Position numbers and translations under genes: made by a program. A stretch of DNA of 64,000 nucleotides from Rhodovulum sp. (lineage in GTDB: Bacteria; Pseudomonadota; Alphaproteobacteria; Rhodobacterales; Rhodobacteraceae), in the NCBI GenBank assembly GCA_002706605.1, contig PALT01000018.1, positions 96,659 to 160,658 on the forward strand. The letters run 5' to 3'. Of the stretch, positions 1-8,950 are shown in pieces; the stretch's first letter is position 1, and every line of letters begins with the position of its first letter. A model generated the notes under the pieces. It saw only the letters and a program-made list of their open reading frames with translations, was not told the DNA's origin and did not search any database.

Positions 1-72
1 ACCGTGGTGACCGTCACCTGCGACAACTTTCTTACGTTTGATGATGACTGGCGCATTTCGCTGTGCGCTCAT
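1..72 (-). CDS. motB: Flagellar motor stator protein MotB, N-terminal fragment
   Basis: The first 24 codons of a minus-strand gene that runs off the left edge. They read MSAQRNAPVIIKRKKV and then a GDGHHG stretch. This is the basic cytoplasmic head that comes just before the single membrane helix in MotB proteins of Rhodobacterales. MotB pairs with MotA in the inner membrane, conducts ions and anchors the stator to peptidoglycan. A purine-rich GAGGTGG lies just upstream of the ATG. The membrane helix and OmpA-like domain lie outside the window, so the call rests on the N-terminal signature only. Confidence 0.72.
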   Translation of the reverse strand, partial: MSAQRNAPVIIKRKKVVAGDGHHG

Positions 73-273
73 TTCACCACCTCGTTTTCACCCGAGATCG
101 ACCCTAGGGCGCCCGTGTGAATCGGCGGTTAACAATTAAAATGCGTGTTATATTGGTTCTGGGCGCACCATCGTGTGTGCGAATTTCAACAGAACCCGTT
201 CGCGCGTCGGTGTTTCCAAGTCGCCCTGACGCGCAACATTATGGCCAGACACTCATATAATCGGGGAATTACC

Positions 274-1203
274 ATGCTGAACCAGATCAACGGGCTGCAC
301 CACGTCACATCGCTGGCCAGCGGGGCCCAAGCGAACAACGACTTTTTCACCAAGGTGCTGGGCCTGCGCCGCGTCAAGAAAACCGTCAATTTCGACGCGC
401 CGCATGTCTATCACCTGTATTACGGGGACGAACGCGGCCATCCGGGCAGTGTGATGACCTATTTCCCGTTTGAGGGCGCAAAACGCGGCACGCCCGGCAC
501 GGGCGAGGTGTCGGTGACATCCTTTGCTGTGCCGGTTGGGACCCTTGGCGCGTGGGAAGCACGTCTACAGGACCTGAACATCACCGGCGTTACACGTGAC
601 GAACGGTTTGGCCAGTCCCGCCTGATCTTTCGCGGGCCGGACGGGGATGTGTTCGCGCTTGTCGAACAGGACGACCCGCGTACGGGTTGGGCGTCGAACG
701 GTGTGTCCAGCGACATGGCGGTTCAGGGCTTTCATTCCGTTGCGATGCGCCTGCATGATACGGGCAGCAGCGCCGAGTTGCTGCAGTTTATGGGCTATGA
801 GGAAGAGGGCACCCAAGGGTCCGTCCGTCGGTTCCGCATGGAGAACGGCAACGGTGCGGATGTGATCGATCTGGAACAAATCGACACTAATCCGGCCCGA
901 CAGGGTGCGGGCTCCGTCCATCACGTTGCGTTTTCGGTGCCCGATAAGGCCGCCCAACTGGAGGTGCGTCAGGCCCTGATGGATACGGGGTATGATGTCA
1001 CGCCGCCGATTGACCGCGATTATTTCTGGGCGATTTATTTCCGCACACCTGGTGGGGTTCTGTTTGAGGTCGCCACGGATGAACCCGGCTTTGATCGTGA
1101 CGAGGCGCCCGAACATCTGGGCGAGGATCTGAAACTGCCGACCCAGCACGCCCACCTGCGCGATCTGCTCGAGAGCAAATATCTGGCCCCGATTGAGGAC
1201 TAA
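274..1203 (+). CDS. Ring-cleaving dioxygenase, glyoxalase (VOC) superfamily, MhqO-like
   Basis: A 309-residue protein made of two glyoxalase/VOC modules, as in MhqO, PcpA and LinE type (hydro)quinone-cleaving Fe(II) dioxygenases. Candidate metal ligands are the His in GLHHVTS near residue 8, the His in GSVHHVAFSV in the second half, and the Glu in GGVLFEVATDEPGF. The ATG at 274 has GGGGA 8 bases upstream and starts at the first VOC strand; in-frame starts further upstream (145, 241) only add residues with no family match. The next gene begins one base after the stop, an arrangement like mhqO-mhqD, which handles quinones and hydroquinones in other bacteria. The natural substrate is unknown. 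Confidence 0.8.
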   Translation: MLNQINGLHHVTSLASGAQANNDFFTKVLGLRRVKKTVNFDAPHVYHLYYGDERGHPGSVMTYFPFEGAKRGTPGTGEVSVTSFAVPVGTLGAWEARLQDLNITGVTRDERFGQSRLIFRGPDGDVFALVEQDDPRTGWASNGVSSDMAVQGFHSVAMRLHDTGSSAELLQFMGYEEEGTQGSVRRFRMENGNGADVIDLEQIDTNPARQGAGSVHHVAFSVPDKAAQLEVRQALMDTGYDVTPPIDRDYFWAIYFRTPGGVLFEVATDEPGFDRDEAPEHLGEDLKLPTQHAHLRDLLESKYLAPIED

Positions 1204-1204
1204 A

Positions 1205-1804
1205 ATGACCTATCACTATCGCCACACGCCGGGGGATCACCGCCTGATCGTGACGCTGCACGGCACCGGCGGGAATGAGAGCCAATTCCACGGCTTTGTC
1301 GAACAGGTCGTCCCGGGGGCAAGCATCCTGTCCCCGCGCGGTGATGTGTCCGAGCATGGTGCCGCGCGGTTTTTCCGCCGTCGGGCCGAGGGCGTTTATG
1401 ACATGGACGATCTGTGGATGCGGGTCGAACAGATGGCCGATTTCGTGCGGGAGCAGCGGGTCGAGAACGTCACGCGCCGCTGTATCGGGATCGGCTATTC
1501 CAACGGGGCGAACATCCTGATGGCGACGGCGCTGAAACATCCGCATGTGTTCGACGCCTTGATCCTGATGCATCCGTTGATTCCGTGGACGCCCGACGCC
1601 TGTCCCGATCTGGCGGGCAAACGGGTGTTCATCTCGGCCGGTCAACGCGACCCGATCTGCCCGATGCCATCGACCGAGGCGTTGTTATCTTATCTGGGCG
1701 ATCAGGGGGCCGAGGTCACAACGCATATCGGTTCCGGCGGTCATGAAATTCGCGACGATGAGTTGATGGCGGCTCAGACGTTTCTGAAAGAACAGGCCTT
1801 TTAA
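1205..1804 (+). CDS. Alpha/beta hydrolase, phospholipase/carboxylesterase family (MhqD-like)
   Basis: A 199-residue cytoplasmic serine hydrolase. The nucleophile elbow is GYSNG near residue 100, an early LHGTGGNE forms the oxyanion-hole strand, and a late GSGGHEI supplies the catalytic His. The Asp is probably in AGQRDPICP. Size and motifs fit the carboxylesterase YtpP/MhqD group. It starts one base after the stop of the ring-cleaving dioxygenase, so the two are almost certainly translated together. In the known MhqO-MhqD pairing the hydrolase acts in quinone-stress detoxification, but its exact substrate is not established. A hairpin terminator follows. Confidence 0.78.
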   Translation: MTYHYRHTPGDHRLIVTLHGTGGNESQFHGFVEQVVPGASILSPRGDVSEHGAARFFRRRAEGVYDMDDLWMRVEQMADFVREQRVENVTRRCIGIGYSNGANILMATALKHPHVFDALILMHPLIPWTPDACPDLAGKRVFISAGQRDPICPMPSTEALLSYLGDQGAEVTTHIGSGGHEIRDDELMAAQTFLKEQAF

Positions 1805-1827
1805 GGCGAAATAGAGCCTAATTATGC

Positions 1828-1855
1828 AAAGGCCGCCTCGCTTTGGGCGGCCTTT
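1828..1855. terminator. Bidirectional hairpin terminator
   Basis: A perfect 10-bp stem, AAAGGCCGCC with GGCGGCCTTT, around an 8-base loop. It lies between two convergent genes (esterase of the mhq pair, and the secreted esterase that ends the OPG operon). The A and T ends of the stem give U-rich tails in both directions. Confidence 0.8.
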
Positions 1856-1865
1856 GGCTTGGGGG

Positions 1866-2711
1866 TTATGACGCGTTCAGGCCCTCAAACCAGTCCAGCA
1901 TCATATCGGCCCAGCCCGCAGGCACCGAATGCCCGCCGGGGTGCAGCGTAAAGGTCAGGTTCGATCCGGGCATACAGCCGCCCCAGCTACGGGTCATAAA
2001 CTCGCCCTCGGTCACCATCACATCGGGCTTTTGCGATGTGCATTGGTTGGCGGTGCGCCAAATCTGCATGGCGTGGAACACATCGCCCTGCACCTGTAGG
2101 CCGTTCAGGACGCTGCGTCCCTCAAGCGGGACGGTCCCGTCGCGCCAGCCGTGCATGTGGAACAGGCGCACGGGCGTTTCACAGGATACCGGATGCGGAC
2201 GCCAGAAACTGCCACCGACGGGGGCATAGGCGGGAAAGAAATCGGGATGTTCACAGGCGACATAGCTGGTCATCGAGCCGCCAATGGAAAAGCCGCCAAG
2301 CACGATGCGCGCGGGGTCCAGATTGAACCGTTCGGTGGCGTCGTCGGTCAAATCCCGCAGGAACAGAGCCTCATCTCGCCCGTCGCTGCGGTGATCGGGG
2401 TGGAAATTCCACGCCCGTCCATTGCGGCTTAGACGTGGGGAACCGTTGGGCGCGATCAGAGCGTAACCACGGTCCGTCATGGCCTTGACCATGCCAGTGT
2501 TTTTCAGGGTGCCGTCGCCGGACCCACCCCATCCGTGCAGGAACACGACGGCGGGGATTTTCGCCCCCTCGGCATGGTCTGGCATCACGATGTGATAGCT
2601 GCCATTCGGGATTTCGCATTCATCGGGCGAGGGGCCACAGGCGGCGGATGCCCCGCTTGCGATAAGCGCCGCAAGACTTGCTGCGGCGAAAAATGTCAAA
2701 GCGCGTTTCAT
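1866..2711 (-). CDS. Secreted esterase of the LpqC / PHB-depolymerase family
   Basis: 281 residues with a Sec signal peptide (MKRALTFFAAASLAALIASG, likely cut after ASA). Then come the alpha/beta-hydrolase elements: VVFLHGWGGSGDG (oxyanion hole), GGFSIGGS (nucleophile Ser), MHGWRDGTVP (acid) and HPGGHSVP (His). It resembles LpqC/feruloyl-esterase-like depolymerases and should act in the periplasm. Its ATG overlaps the opgH stop by one base (TAATG), so it is translated as the last gene of the glucan operon. That suggests a role on substituents of periplasmic glucans, for example removing succinyl or acetyl groups. This is inference; no such enzyme is part of the classical opg set. Confidence 0.75.
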   Translation of the reverse strand: MKRALTFFAAASLAALIASGASAACGPSPDECEIPNGSYHIVMPDHAEGAKIPAVVFLHGWGGSGDGTLKNTGMVKAMTDRGYALIAPNGSPRLSRNGRAWNFHPDHRSDGRDEALFLRDLTDDATERFNLDPARIVLGGFSIGGSMTSYVACEHPDFFPAYAPVGGSFWRPHPVSCETPVRLFHMHGWRDGTVPLEGRSVLNGLQVQGDVFHAMQIWRTANQCTSQKPDVMVTEGEFMTRSWGGCMPGSNLTFTLHPGGHSVPAGWADMMLDWFEGLNAS

Positions 2712-4537
2712 TACAGTACCGGTTTTGGTTCGATGGACATCACGGCAGGCTTGTCACGCGCTGCTTCTTGATTTTGGAAGTCGAACAAAGGCCAATGCCG
2801 CGCATCCAGCGCCAAAAGCGCAGACAGGGGCCCAGCAAACGCCAAGCTCGCCCCAATCGGGATCAGCCAGACTGTTACAGCCCCGACCGCGACCAGACCC
2901 AGCAAAACCGCACCGGCAACCGTTTCCAGCCAGTGAAACCGCATCAGCCAGCCGAAACTGGGCGTGCCGGATTGATGCGCGCCCCAACCGCCATCGCGCC
3001 CAAGGGCAATACGCGTCAGTGCGCGCACATGTTGCAGCATCAGGATCGGTGCAATCGCAACCGCGACGATGATCTCAACCAGCATGGACAGGACAAAACG
3101 GATTGCCGATTTCCCGCGCAGGCCGCCGCGTGCGACAAAGCCGATGGCGCCCAGAACCTTGGGGGCGATCAGGGCAACCGCGATCAGACCGGCCACCATG
3201 GCAAGCGAAATGCTTGGGAACTTGGGCCACATCGGGGTCAGGGGATCGTCGGGCTTGAAATAGACCAGAAGACCGTTCGTTGTGTGATCGCCGACCAGTG
3301 TCCACAGCACCACAAGGAACAGCCACGCCAGCGACGTCAGATAGGCCATCGCGCCCTGCAACATGTGGAACCGCGAAATCCAGCTCAGGCCGGGGACGCG
3401 CAACAGGCGCATATGCTGAATGTTGCCTTGGCACCAGCGGTGGTCGCGCTTGATATAGGCGGGGACATGTTCGGGGGTGGTCTCAAAGCTGTCTTCGGCC
3501 TCGGGCACCATACGAACGGACCAACCGGCACGGCGGATCAGGGCGGCCTCGACGAAATCGTGGCTCAGGATCACACCGCCCAGCGGACGACGACCGGGCA
3601 GATGCGGCAGGCCCGCGGCGGTGGCAAAGGCCGCCGTGCGGATCATCGCGTTATGGCCGAAATAGTTCGCCTCATTCCCCGTCCACAGGGCAAAGCCACG
3701 GCCAAGCGTTTGGCCATAGACCTCAACCGCGAATTCCTGCATCCGCTGCCAAAAGGTTTCGCCCGGCAACAGACGGTTGATGGGTTGCAACAGGCCGGCG
3801 GTCGGGTCATTCGACAACAAATCGGCAAGCTTAGACACTGTTTCCGGCGTCATATAGCTATCGGCGTCCAGAACCAGCATGGCGTCGAAACCGGCCCCGT
3901 GCGTCGTGACCCATTCCCGCAGGTTACCGGACTTATAGTCGCGGTTCTCGGGGCGCCAGCGATAGAAAATGTCGGTGTTCGGCATCTCGCGCGAGATTTC
4001 GGCGACGACCAGTTCTTCCTGACGCTGCAGTGCCATGTCGCGCGTGTCTGACAGCACGTAGAGGGTATAGTGGTGGTTGTCCCCATAGGCGTTCAGGCCC
4101 GAGGTCAGTTCCGCCGCACGTCCGATGGTGTCGCGCGCGTCCTCGCCATACATCATCACCAACATCGCCACGTCCAGAGGCGCGGCCTGTTTCGGATCGG
4201 CGGTGGTCACGCGCGGATCAGGCGAATGGATCAGGCCCAAAACGGCACTGCCCAAGGCGAACGCCACCCAAAAGAACGAAAACGCGATCACGGCGGTCAG
4301 GGTCAGTTCGGGCGGGGTCACGTCGCCCGCCGCCGCAAACCACGTGTAGCACGTATGGGCCAGCAATCCGGTCAGAAAGCTGGGCAACAAAAACAGGAAT
4401 ATCCGCGCCAGCCACACCCCATGCACCGGCGTCAATCGATCCGGCGCGGCGGGATCGTGAAACGGTTGCTTCAGATCCTGATCGGGCATCGACAGGCGCG
4501 GCGGCACCAGCGTGATGTCGCGGGGCATTTCGGTCAT
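2711..4537 (-). CDS. opgH: Glucans biosynthesis glucosyltransferase OpgH (MdoH)
   Basis: 608 residues; inner-membrane family 2 glycosyltransferase that polymerises UDP-glucose into the beta-glucan backbone of osmoregulated periplasmic glucans. The cytoplasmic catalytic part carries LVLDADSYM (D-x-D), the acceptor-site Asp region ILSHDF and the RDHRWCQGN motif (QxxRW type). Hydrophobic helices flank it on both sides (around FLFLLPSFLTGLL and several after residue 380). The start at 4537 makes an ATGA overlap with the opgG stop; an ATG four codons upstream is also possible. It is shorter than the E. coli protein, as is usual in Rhodobacter relatives. Confidence 0.93.
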   Translation of the reverse strand: MTEMPRDITLVPPRLSMPDQDLKQPFHDPAAPDRLTPVHGVWLARIFLFLLPSFLTGLLAHTCYTWFAAAGDVTPPELTLTAVIAFSFFWVAFALGSAVLGLIHSPDPRVTTADPKQAAPLDVAMLVMMYGEDARDTIGRAAELTSGLNAYGDNHHYTLYVLSDTRDMALQRQEELVVAEISREMPNTDIFYRWRPENRDYKSGNLREWVTTHGAGFDAMLVLDADSYMTPETVSKLADLLSNDPTAGLLQPINRLLPGETFWQRMQEFAVEVYGQTLGRGFALWTGNEANYFGHNAMIRTAAFATAAGLPHLPGRRPLGGVILSHDFVEAALIRRAGWSVRMVPEAEDSFETTPEHVPAYIKRDHRWCQGNIQHMRLLRVPGLSWISRFHMLQGAMAYLTSLAWLFLVVLWTLVGDHTTNGLLVYFKPDDPLTPMWPKFPSISLAMVAGLIAVALIAPKVLGAIGFVARGGLRGKSAIRFVLSMLVEIIVAVAIAPILMLQHVRALTRIALGRDGGWGAHQSGTPSFGWLMRFHWLETVAGAVLLGLVAVGAVTVWLIPIGASLAFAGPLSALLALDARHWPLFDFQNQEAARDKPAVMSIEPKPVL

Positions 4538-6099
4538 GATGCCATCCAACGGTTCAGCCAGATTTCGGTGACGCGGGCATCCTCGCGCAGGAGTTCCGCG
4601 CGCAGTTCGACCTGTTTCACGTCTTCGGGTGCCATCAGGGTAAAGGCCAAGCGCATACCGCCGGTCGCGGGGTTCATCTGAACGATCGCGCCGGTGATTT
4701 CACCACGGTTCGTCCACACCCGAGGGGTCAGCGCGGCGGGATCCACACCCAAACCCGGGTGGGGCGCAAAATCGACGGTGAACAGGCGGCCCTCTTGGAA
4801 GATACGCTTGCCCGTGCGGGTGTCGATCACGCGGGCGACGTCACCCTCAATCGGGGCATCGTCACACCAATGCAAACGGTAGGCATAGGAATATTCCTGA
4901 CCGGCCTCTAACGGCTGTTCGGGCCGCCAGAAGGCAACGATGTTGTCATAGATTTCCTTGTCCGCAGGGATCTCGAACAGGATCACATGACCCGGACCCC
5001 ATTCGCCGCGCGGTTCGACCCACAGGGACGGGCGGCGTTCGTAATGGGCGTGCAGATCGCCGAAGTCGTCCAAACCGCGCGAACGTTGCATCAACCCAAA
5101 CCCACGCGTGCCATTGTCCGAGAAATAGCTGACACCAAGGCCGACGGGGTTGTTCAACGGACGCCACAGCAATTCGCCATTGCCGTTCATCATCAGCAAG
5201 CCGTCGCTGTCATGCACCGCATCGCGGAAATCGTCGAACCGTGCGCGATTGGTCTGGTCAAACAGGAACATCGACGTGCCCGGCGCGATGCCCACCTGAT
5301 CGATGGTTTTGCGCGGGAACAGGGTGAATTCGATGTCCATCACCGTCTGGTTGCCCTGATCGATGACAAAGCGATAAGCGCCGGACACGCTGGGGCTATC
5401 CAAAAGGGCATGAACAGTCACTGTTTCGCCCTGACGCGGGGGTTTTTCGACCCAGAACTCGCGGAAAATCGGGAACTCTTCGCCCTGACTGCTACCGGTG
5501 TTCAGGGCCAGACCGCGCGCCGAAATACCATAGGCCTGACCGCGTGCGATGGCGCGGAAATAGCTGGCCCCTTGGAACACGGCGTATTCTTGGAATTGAC
5601 CTTCGCGCTCAACCTCGCCGAGGACGCGGAAACCGGAAAAGCCGTTGCCCTCATCCGACAGTTTCGGGAACTGGTCGGTGGTGTCAAAGTTGCGCAGGTG
5701 GAATTGCACCTCACGCATCTGGCCATCGGCGACGGCGTTTATCACCACGGGTTCGACATAGGTCGATCCGGTCGGGAAGAACTCAATCTGGGCCGCGCTG
5801 TCCTCGCCACGCCACAGGGAATGGCGGGTGTCGAACCAAATGCCACGGAACTGGTCATAGTTCAGGGCGCTCCATTCCTCGGAAATGCGCGGGATGGGGC
5901 GATAGGGGGATTTCGACAGGGCGCGGGCCTTTTCCATAACCAGATCGGGGGAAAACGGGCGCGCCTCGCTTAGGTCCATGCCGTAGATTTCGGCAGTTTC
6001 CTCGGCCTCAACCGCATGGGCGGTACCGGACATTGCGGCCCCCAGACCCAATGCCCCGAGGGCTGTCAAAACTTCGCGTCGGGAAAGATCGTTTTTCAT
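4534..6099 (-). CDS. opgG: Periplasmic glucan biosynthesis protein OpgG/OpgD family
   Basis: 521 residues. The N-terminus has a twin-arginine signal (SRREVLTALGALGLGAAMSG, cleavage near AHA), then the two-domain beta-sandwich fold of MdoG. Family blocks visible include the YDQFRGIWFD stretch, FDQTNRARFDDFRDAVHDSDGL and PRGEWGPGHVILFEIP. The protein acts in the periplasm on the glucan backbone, in branching or chain handling. A Tat signal is typical of E. coli OpgD rather than OpgG, and only one copy is present in this operon, so either name is possible. The start overlaps opgC by ATGA, and the end overlaps opgH by ATGA. Confidence 0.9.
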   Translation of the reverse strand: MKNDLSRREVLTALGALGLGAAMSGTAHAVEAEETAEIYGMDLSEARPFSPDLVMEKARALSKSPYRPIPRISEEWSALNYDQFRGIWFDTRHSLWRGEDSAAQIEFFPTGSTYVEPVVINAVADGQMREVQFHLRNFDTTDQFPKLSDEGNGFSGFRVLGEVEREGQFQEYAVFQGASYFRAIARGQAYGISARGLALNTGSSQGEEFPIFREFWVEKPPRQGETVTVHALLDSPSVSGAYRFVIDQGNQTVMDIEFTLFPRKTIDQVGIAPGTSMFLFDQTNRARFDDFRDAVHDSDGLLMMNGNGELLWRPLNNPVGLGVSYFSDNGTRGFGLMQRSRGLDDFGDLHAHYERRPSLWVEPRGEWGPGHVILFEIPADKEIYDNIVAFWRPEQPLEAGQEYSYAYRLHWCDDAPIEGDVARVIDTRTGKRIFQEGRLFTVDFAPHPGLGVDPAALTPRVWTNRGEITGAIVQMNPATGGMRLAFTLMAPEDVKQVELRAELLREDARVTEIWLNRWMAS

Positions 6100-7328
6100 C
6101 GTTGCTGCACCTGCACAATGGGTTGCGCATGATCAACCGTCGGGGCGGGTTTCCGTTCCACGGATTTTCGCCACGGTTGCGATTTTAGATAGGCGACGAA
6201 ATAGGCGGTGCCCGTGATGATCGCCGCACCAAACAGGTTCACAAGCGCGGCCTGCACCGGACCGTTGCCATAGACGTCAAACAGAACGCCCAGCCACCGC
6301 GCCAGAACCATCGAGGTCATGAAGACGGCCAGCGATTGTTGACCCACCTTGCGGATTACACCGATGATGCGTTCCTTGGTGGCGCTGCCGTTCAGACGTG
6401 CGCCCATGGGACCGGCCCAGATCCATGCCAGGTAGGCCACGGACAAGAAGTGCACATAGCGCAGCACGCCGAATTGCGTCTTGTTGATGTGGATCGCCCA
6501 ATCGGTGCGCCACTCGCGCACAAAGGGCGAGGCGCCGATGATCTTGTACCATGCAAAGGGCACGGTCACGATCACGACCACGGCGGCCAGCGCGATCAGA
6601 TCACGGCGTTTCGGCGGGGCAGGGTACCAGCCCGCCATAAAGCCAAAGCCGGTAAAGAACACCAATTGCCATGCAAAGGGGTTAAAGAACCACTGGCGCG
6701 TGCTGCCGTTCTCGAACCACAGCTCGGCAGGCAGGTTCGTGCCCCCTTGGTTCGCATAGAGCCACAGGGTGATGCTACTGGCGATGACCAGTGCGGGGTG
6801 GATGCGCGCAAGGGCCATCGCAAAGGGGATCATCCCCAGAATGACCAGATACATCGGCAGGATGTCGAAATAGTTCGGCACATAGGTCAGGGTCATAAGG
6901 CCCAGCAGGTTCTCGGCCGTCTGGTTCACGAACGGATAGAGGTTCAGCGACCCGATATAGTCCTTTTCGAACAGGCCCGTCGCGTTCAACAAAACCATCG
7001 ACAAAAGGATGGTAAAAAACACGCCGATATGGGCCCAATAGACCTGCCACATGCGATGGAGAATACGCAGCGCGCCCATCGCCCAACCGGCCCGCGCAAA
7101 CACGCCGCCAAACGCGATTGCCGAGGCCATGCCCGAGCAGAACACAAAGATTTCGGTCGCGTCGGAAAAGCCGAAACGCGCCGGAATCCACAGCGTCCAT
7201 TTGTTGCCGGGGATATGGGCGATCAGGATAATGTACATTGCGATCCCGCGGAAAAAGTCCAAGCGCGGATCGCGGGGCGCCTTTGCCGGTGCCCCTGCGG
7301 ATTGTGTGGGTGTCGTCACTCTATTCAT
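6096..7328 (-). CDS. opgC: OpgC family membrane acyltransferase (glucan succinylation)
   Basis: About 410 residues, mostly hydrophobic, with roughly ten membrane helices. The N-terminal RDPRLDFFRGIAMY block is the signature of the OpgC/acyltransferase-3 group, which adds succinyl groups to periplasmic glucans in Rhodobacter and E. coli. I place the start at the ATG at 7328. A GTG at 7358 in the same frame would overlap the preceding TPR gene by 17 bases and add ten residues; neither has a strong ribosome-binding site, so the start is uncertain. The 3' end overlaps opgG by ATGA. Confidence 0.88.
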   Translation of the reverse strand: MNRVTTPTQSAGAPAKAPRDPRLDFFRGIAMYIILIAHIPGNKWTLWIPARFGFSDATEIFVFCSGMASAIAFGGVFARAGWAMGALRILHRMWQVYWAHIGVFFTILLSMVLLNATGLFEKDYIGSLNLYPFVNQTAENLLGLMTLTYVPNYFDILPMYLVILGMIPFAMALARIHPALVIASSITLWLYANQGGTNLPAELWFENGSTRQWFFNPFAWQLVFFTGFGFMAGWYPAPPKRRDLIALAAVVVIVTVPFAWYKIIGASPFVREWRTDWAIHINKTQFGVLRYVHFLSVAYLAWIWAGPMGARLNGSATKERIIGVIRKVGQQSLAVFMTSMVLARWLGVLFDVYGNGPVQAALVNLFGAAIITGTAYFVAYLKSQPWRKSVERKPAPTVDHAQPIVQVQQR

Positions 7329-7341
7329 CCCGAAAATGACG

Positions 7342-8688
7342 TTAAACAGCCTGTCCACGCGCCGAAGCGATCAGGTCCAGGCGGCGCATGGTGTACCCGT
7401 CGACATAGCCGCCACGCTGAGTCGTCCGTTCATCCAAAAGCATTTGCGCTGCGTCCAGATATCCACCTCTGATTGCCGCTTCAATAGTGATACGTTGGAA
7501 CACATCGCGCTGGGCGTGGCTGCCGCCGATGGCCTGCAAACCGCCGCGTGCCTCGCGCAGTTGGATCCATGCCGCGGGGAAGTTGCCAGAGGCGAATTCC
7601 TGCAGGCCTAGAGCCACATCATGGCCCGGATGGTGGATAATTTTGCTGGCTTCACCATCCTCATTGCGGGCCTTGGCCATGTTGCCGACAAGGGTTTTGA
7701 CGGCGGTTTCCCGCTCACCCCCGATCAGGGCCAACAGATAGTGCAGATCGGCAAAGGCCAGAACGCCGTCGTTCGAGCGGCGTTCGGAAATATCGGCCAG
7801 TTCTTCCCAGCGGTTGCCGACATCGACGCCCTCGATTTCCAGACGGGACAGCATCGACGCGCCGTTCGAAATATCGCGGTAATCGTCGGTCTGTTCGGCG
7901 CGCACTTCTCGGTCATAGAGATCCAGCGCGGCGTCATATTCGCCCATGTCCAGATGCATCAACGCACGGTGCCACCAGACGTGAAAGCGGAAGTTGTTAC
8001 AATGGGCCCAAGATTCTTCGCGACCGTCGAGCCATTTCAGACCCTGATCGGCGCGACCCGTCATGTCGTAAACGTGGGCCACGGCGTGCAGGCCCCATGC
8101 ATCGCGTGGGGCCAGTTCGACGCCTTTGCGCCCGATCTTTTCGGCAAGGGCGTAGTCGCCGGTTTCCTCAAGCGAAAACGCATGACAGCCCATCAGATAT
8201 CCATGCGCCTGATGGCCGTCCCAATGCCCGAGGACGCCTTCGATCGACTTGCGCATACCTTTGGGGTCGCCCATCACGAACAGGATCGCGTGGACCATCT
8301 TCATCGCCAAGGCGTCGGTGGGATGTTTGTCCAATTGTTCTTGGATCAGGACGCCCGCCTTGCTGGGATGACCGGCCAGCCAATAGCCCAAAGCATCCAC
8401 AAACGCCATTTCCCGTGCGGTCGGCATCCGGCGACGGGCGGCGGCCACGGCGGCGGCGTGGGCCTCTTGGGCGACCGACACCATTTCGCGACGGCCAAGC
8501 AACAGGCAGGACACGCCGCGGATCGCTTGGGCCAATGCGAATTCGGGATCGCCATCAATCACCGCGTTCATGTGCACGCCCGCGTCTGCCGAATGCGACA
8601 GGATCCCCATGATCGTGTCGTTCCAACGTCCGATCATTGAAGGATCGAGTGTGGTCTCCATACCGGACAAATCAGTTGTGCTTGGCAT
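7342..8688 (-). CDS. Tetratricopeptide repeat protein, TTC38-like
   Basis: A 448-residue soluble protein made of helical repeats (for example AHGYLMGCHAFSLEETGDYA and HVWWHRALMHLDMGEYDAAL), matching the bacterial relatives of TTC38. There is no signal peptide or membrane helix. The start at 8688 has GGAG six bases upstream; the 20 codons above it look untranslated. It heads the minus-strand run that continues into opgC-opgG-opgH-esterase with almost no gaps, so it is probably co-transcribed with glucan synthesis. No enzymatic motif is visible, and the family has no settled function. Confidence 0.75.
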   Translation of the reverse strand: MPSTTDLSGMETTLDPSMIGRWNDTIMGILSHSADAGVHMNAVIDGDPEFALAQAIRGVSCLLLGRREMVSVAQEAHAAAVAAARRRMPTAREMAFVDALGYWLAGHPSKAGVLIQEQLDKHPTDALAMKMVHAILFVMGDPKGMRKSIEGVLGHWDGHQAHGYLMGCHAFSLEETGDYALAEKIGRKGVELAPRDAWGLHAVAHVYDMTGRADQGLKWLDGREESWAHCNNFRFHVWWHRALMHLDMGEYDAALDLYDREVRAEQTDDYRDISNGASMLSRLEIEGVDVGNRWEELADISERRSNDGVLAFADLHYLLALIGGERETAVKTLVGNMAKARNEDGEASKIIHHPGHDVALGLQEFASGNFPAAWIQLREARGGLQAIGGSHAQRDVFQRITIEAAIRGGYLDAAQMLLDERTTQRGGYVDGYTMRRLDLIASARGQAV

Positions 8689-8950
8689 CGTCGTCTCCAA
8701 AAAATACTTGTACTGCATGTCGTTGGGGCGTCCTGAACTGCAACTCACGTGGCCGTCACGTCACGCAGTGTTCAGGAATGTTTCGAAAATTCTGCCCCCA
8801 TAGACAGACAGCCAAATCCCAGCTCTGTACCTTGGATGGCCGGTCGCGCGGCACTCATGCAACTCACGAGATTGTAAGCTCACCTATAAGTCAGTTTTCC
8901 TGCCCAAATGTTTCAGTATGCTAGGCAAAACACCGCCAATCGGAGGTCGG

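Noticed and set aside
145..273. In-frame upstream extension of the ring-cleaving dioxygenase
   Set aside because: The extra 43 residues match nothing in the family and the ATG at 274 has a ribosome site.
2678..4051. A 457-codon plus-strand open frame with a Gln-, Arg- and His-rich protein
   Set aside because: It lies antisense to opgH, which has full family motifs. High G+C codon bias creates long shadow frames.
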